This document shows positions 63,015-64,000 of a stretch of 64,000 nt of DNA, one piece after another. Where the stretch lies: the NCBI RefSeq assembly GCF_964340395.1, contig NC_135559.1, forward strand, positions 12,885,259 to 12,949,258, read 5' to 3'. This DNA is from Glandiceps talaboti. Its lineage: Eukaryota; Hemichordata; Enteropneusta; Spengelidae. The position numbers and the translations under genes were made by a program. A model generated the notes under the pieces. That model was not told the origin of the DNA. It was given only the letters and a program-made list of their open reading frames with translations, and did not search any database. The stretch's first letter is position 1. The number at the start of each line of letters is the position of its first letter.

Positions 63015-64000
63015 CTTTGCTGTGACATGATTCGGAGTAATTTCCTGCTCTTACAGAAACAGTTGCCGTCACGGTATAGAGGTCTGATGGTTCTACGACA
63101 TACTGTAGCAGTTGTGAAATGTTGTGTTATACATTCTAGTATTTTGGTTACTCTCACCCCCCCCCCCCCATGATACCGTTTGTACCGTTTACAGTATTTT
63201 GATTTCATTAAGTAGCTTCAACAACGTCACACGACTTCATGTATTTTATTTACTTTGGATCACACGTCAGCTACAATACTAGGCTTTAATTAATTGATGT
63301 AGTCTGATGAACGTTACATACGCCAATAGCTGAACGGGAATATTTTGAGAACAAAGATTGGATGTTTGAAATATCGACATAAAACTTTTGAGTATCTGAC
63401 TCTTGGACTAACATGAAAATGAACGAGTCATAGCAATGTGGTTAAGGAACTTAATGTATGAATCATTAATTATAGATGATAAATGTACTCTCACGTGAGT
63501 TACAAAACTTGAATTATTTACCCTACTCTTTTGAAATATATATTATCATTTATCTTTGCTGTGGTCAAAGCTATAGCAATACATCATTTTTTGTTTCCGC
63601 AGTCGCTATCACCATGCTAATTTATTCATGGTTATGCAAATGTTCTCTAAGGAGTGATCATTTTCGACAAGATACCCTGCAATTTAACCTCTAAATAATT
63701 AATGAAAGAGAACATAAAACGACTGTACTTTGGAATGTTATAAGAATCGCCATGCACTTTGTACTTTTTATTGCCGTACTTGCACTTTCAATTAGGAATC
63801 GTTCCTTAGTGAGCATGCGCAGATCCAAAGGATTGCGAGATTACTTGTAGTTGCGATAACTTGGGTGATCGGAAGGAGAACCTTCCTCTAAAGGGTCTCG
63901 ATAAATAAGCCTAGATTATTCGTGGTTACAAACAGTGCGACAGACAATGATAAGGACAATGATTGATCACGGTTTATCGACGGGATGATATACAATTACC
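63015..64000. other. No gene seen at right edge
   Basis: A C-run at 63158-63169, otherwise unremarkable sequence; a gene beyond the edge cannot be judged. Confidence 0.4.

Overview
The window looks like nuclear DNA of an AT-rich metazoan, most likely a marine invertebrate. The evidence is GT-AG introns in a gene built from extracellular animal domains (EGF, CUB, Ig), long intergenic gaps, very long tetranucleotide microsatellites, tRNA-derived SINEs and several families of inverted-repeat (MITE/foldback) elements. The phylum cannot be fixed from the sequence alone. There is no sign of bacterial or viral gene organisation and no CRISPR array.

Three protein-coding genes are well supported. Gene A (+, coding 21433-29846) has eight coding exons. 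All seven introns are phase 1. It encodes a 675-residue type I membrane protein: signal peptide, EGF-like domain, CUB domain, Ig-like domain, one membrane helix, a cysteine-packed juxtamembrane segment and a long charged tail. Gene B (-, 47275-48600) is intronless. Its 441-residue product has an N-terminal hydrophobic segment, three cysteine-rich EGF-like modules, a second membrane helix and an acidic tail with a PP1-docking-like motif. Gene C (-, 57901-58377) is also intronless and encodes a 158-residue PTB/PID-domain protein of the FAM43/PID1 type, with a TATA-like promoter about 120 bases upstream of the ATG. Genes A and B look like cell-surface receptors or adhesion molecules and gene C like a cytoplasmic adaptor. 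Nothing in the sequence shows that the three act together.

Layout: 1-21.4 kb has no recognisable gene and holds microsatellites, one SINE, a 107-bp hairpin, a hammerhead-like structured motif and a near-tandem 0.7-kb duplication with a TTAA-flanked MITE. 21.4-30.1 kb is gene A, with separate inverted-repeat elements in introns 2 and 3 and a self-complementary (CA)(TA)(TG) tract in intron 6. 30.3-47.3 kb is intergenic, with diverged tandem repeats carrying AGGTCA half-sites, a foldback-type element near 36 kb, MITEs, a SINE, an AT-rich palindrome and a minisatellite. 47.3-48.7 kb is gene B. 48.7-57.9 kb is repeat-rich, including about 500 bp of ACAT-type microsatellite. 57.9-58.5 kb is gene C, and 58.5-64 kb is mostly empty apart from a weak ORF and one microsatellite.

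The most notable material is the EGF-CUB-Ig receptor gene, the eight-cysteine EGF variant of gene B, and the set of inverted-repeat element families. No wholly new biological system could be demonstrated.
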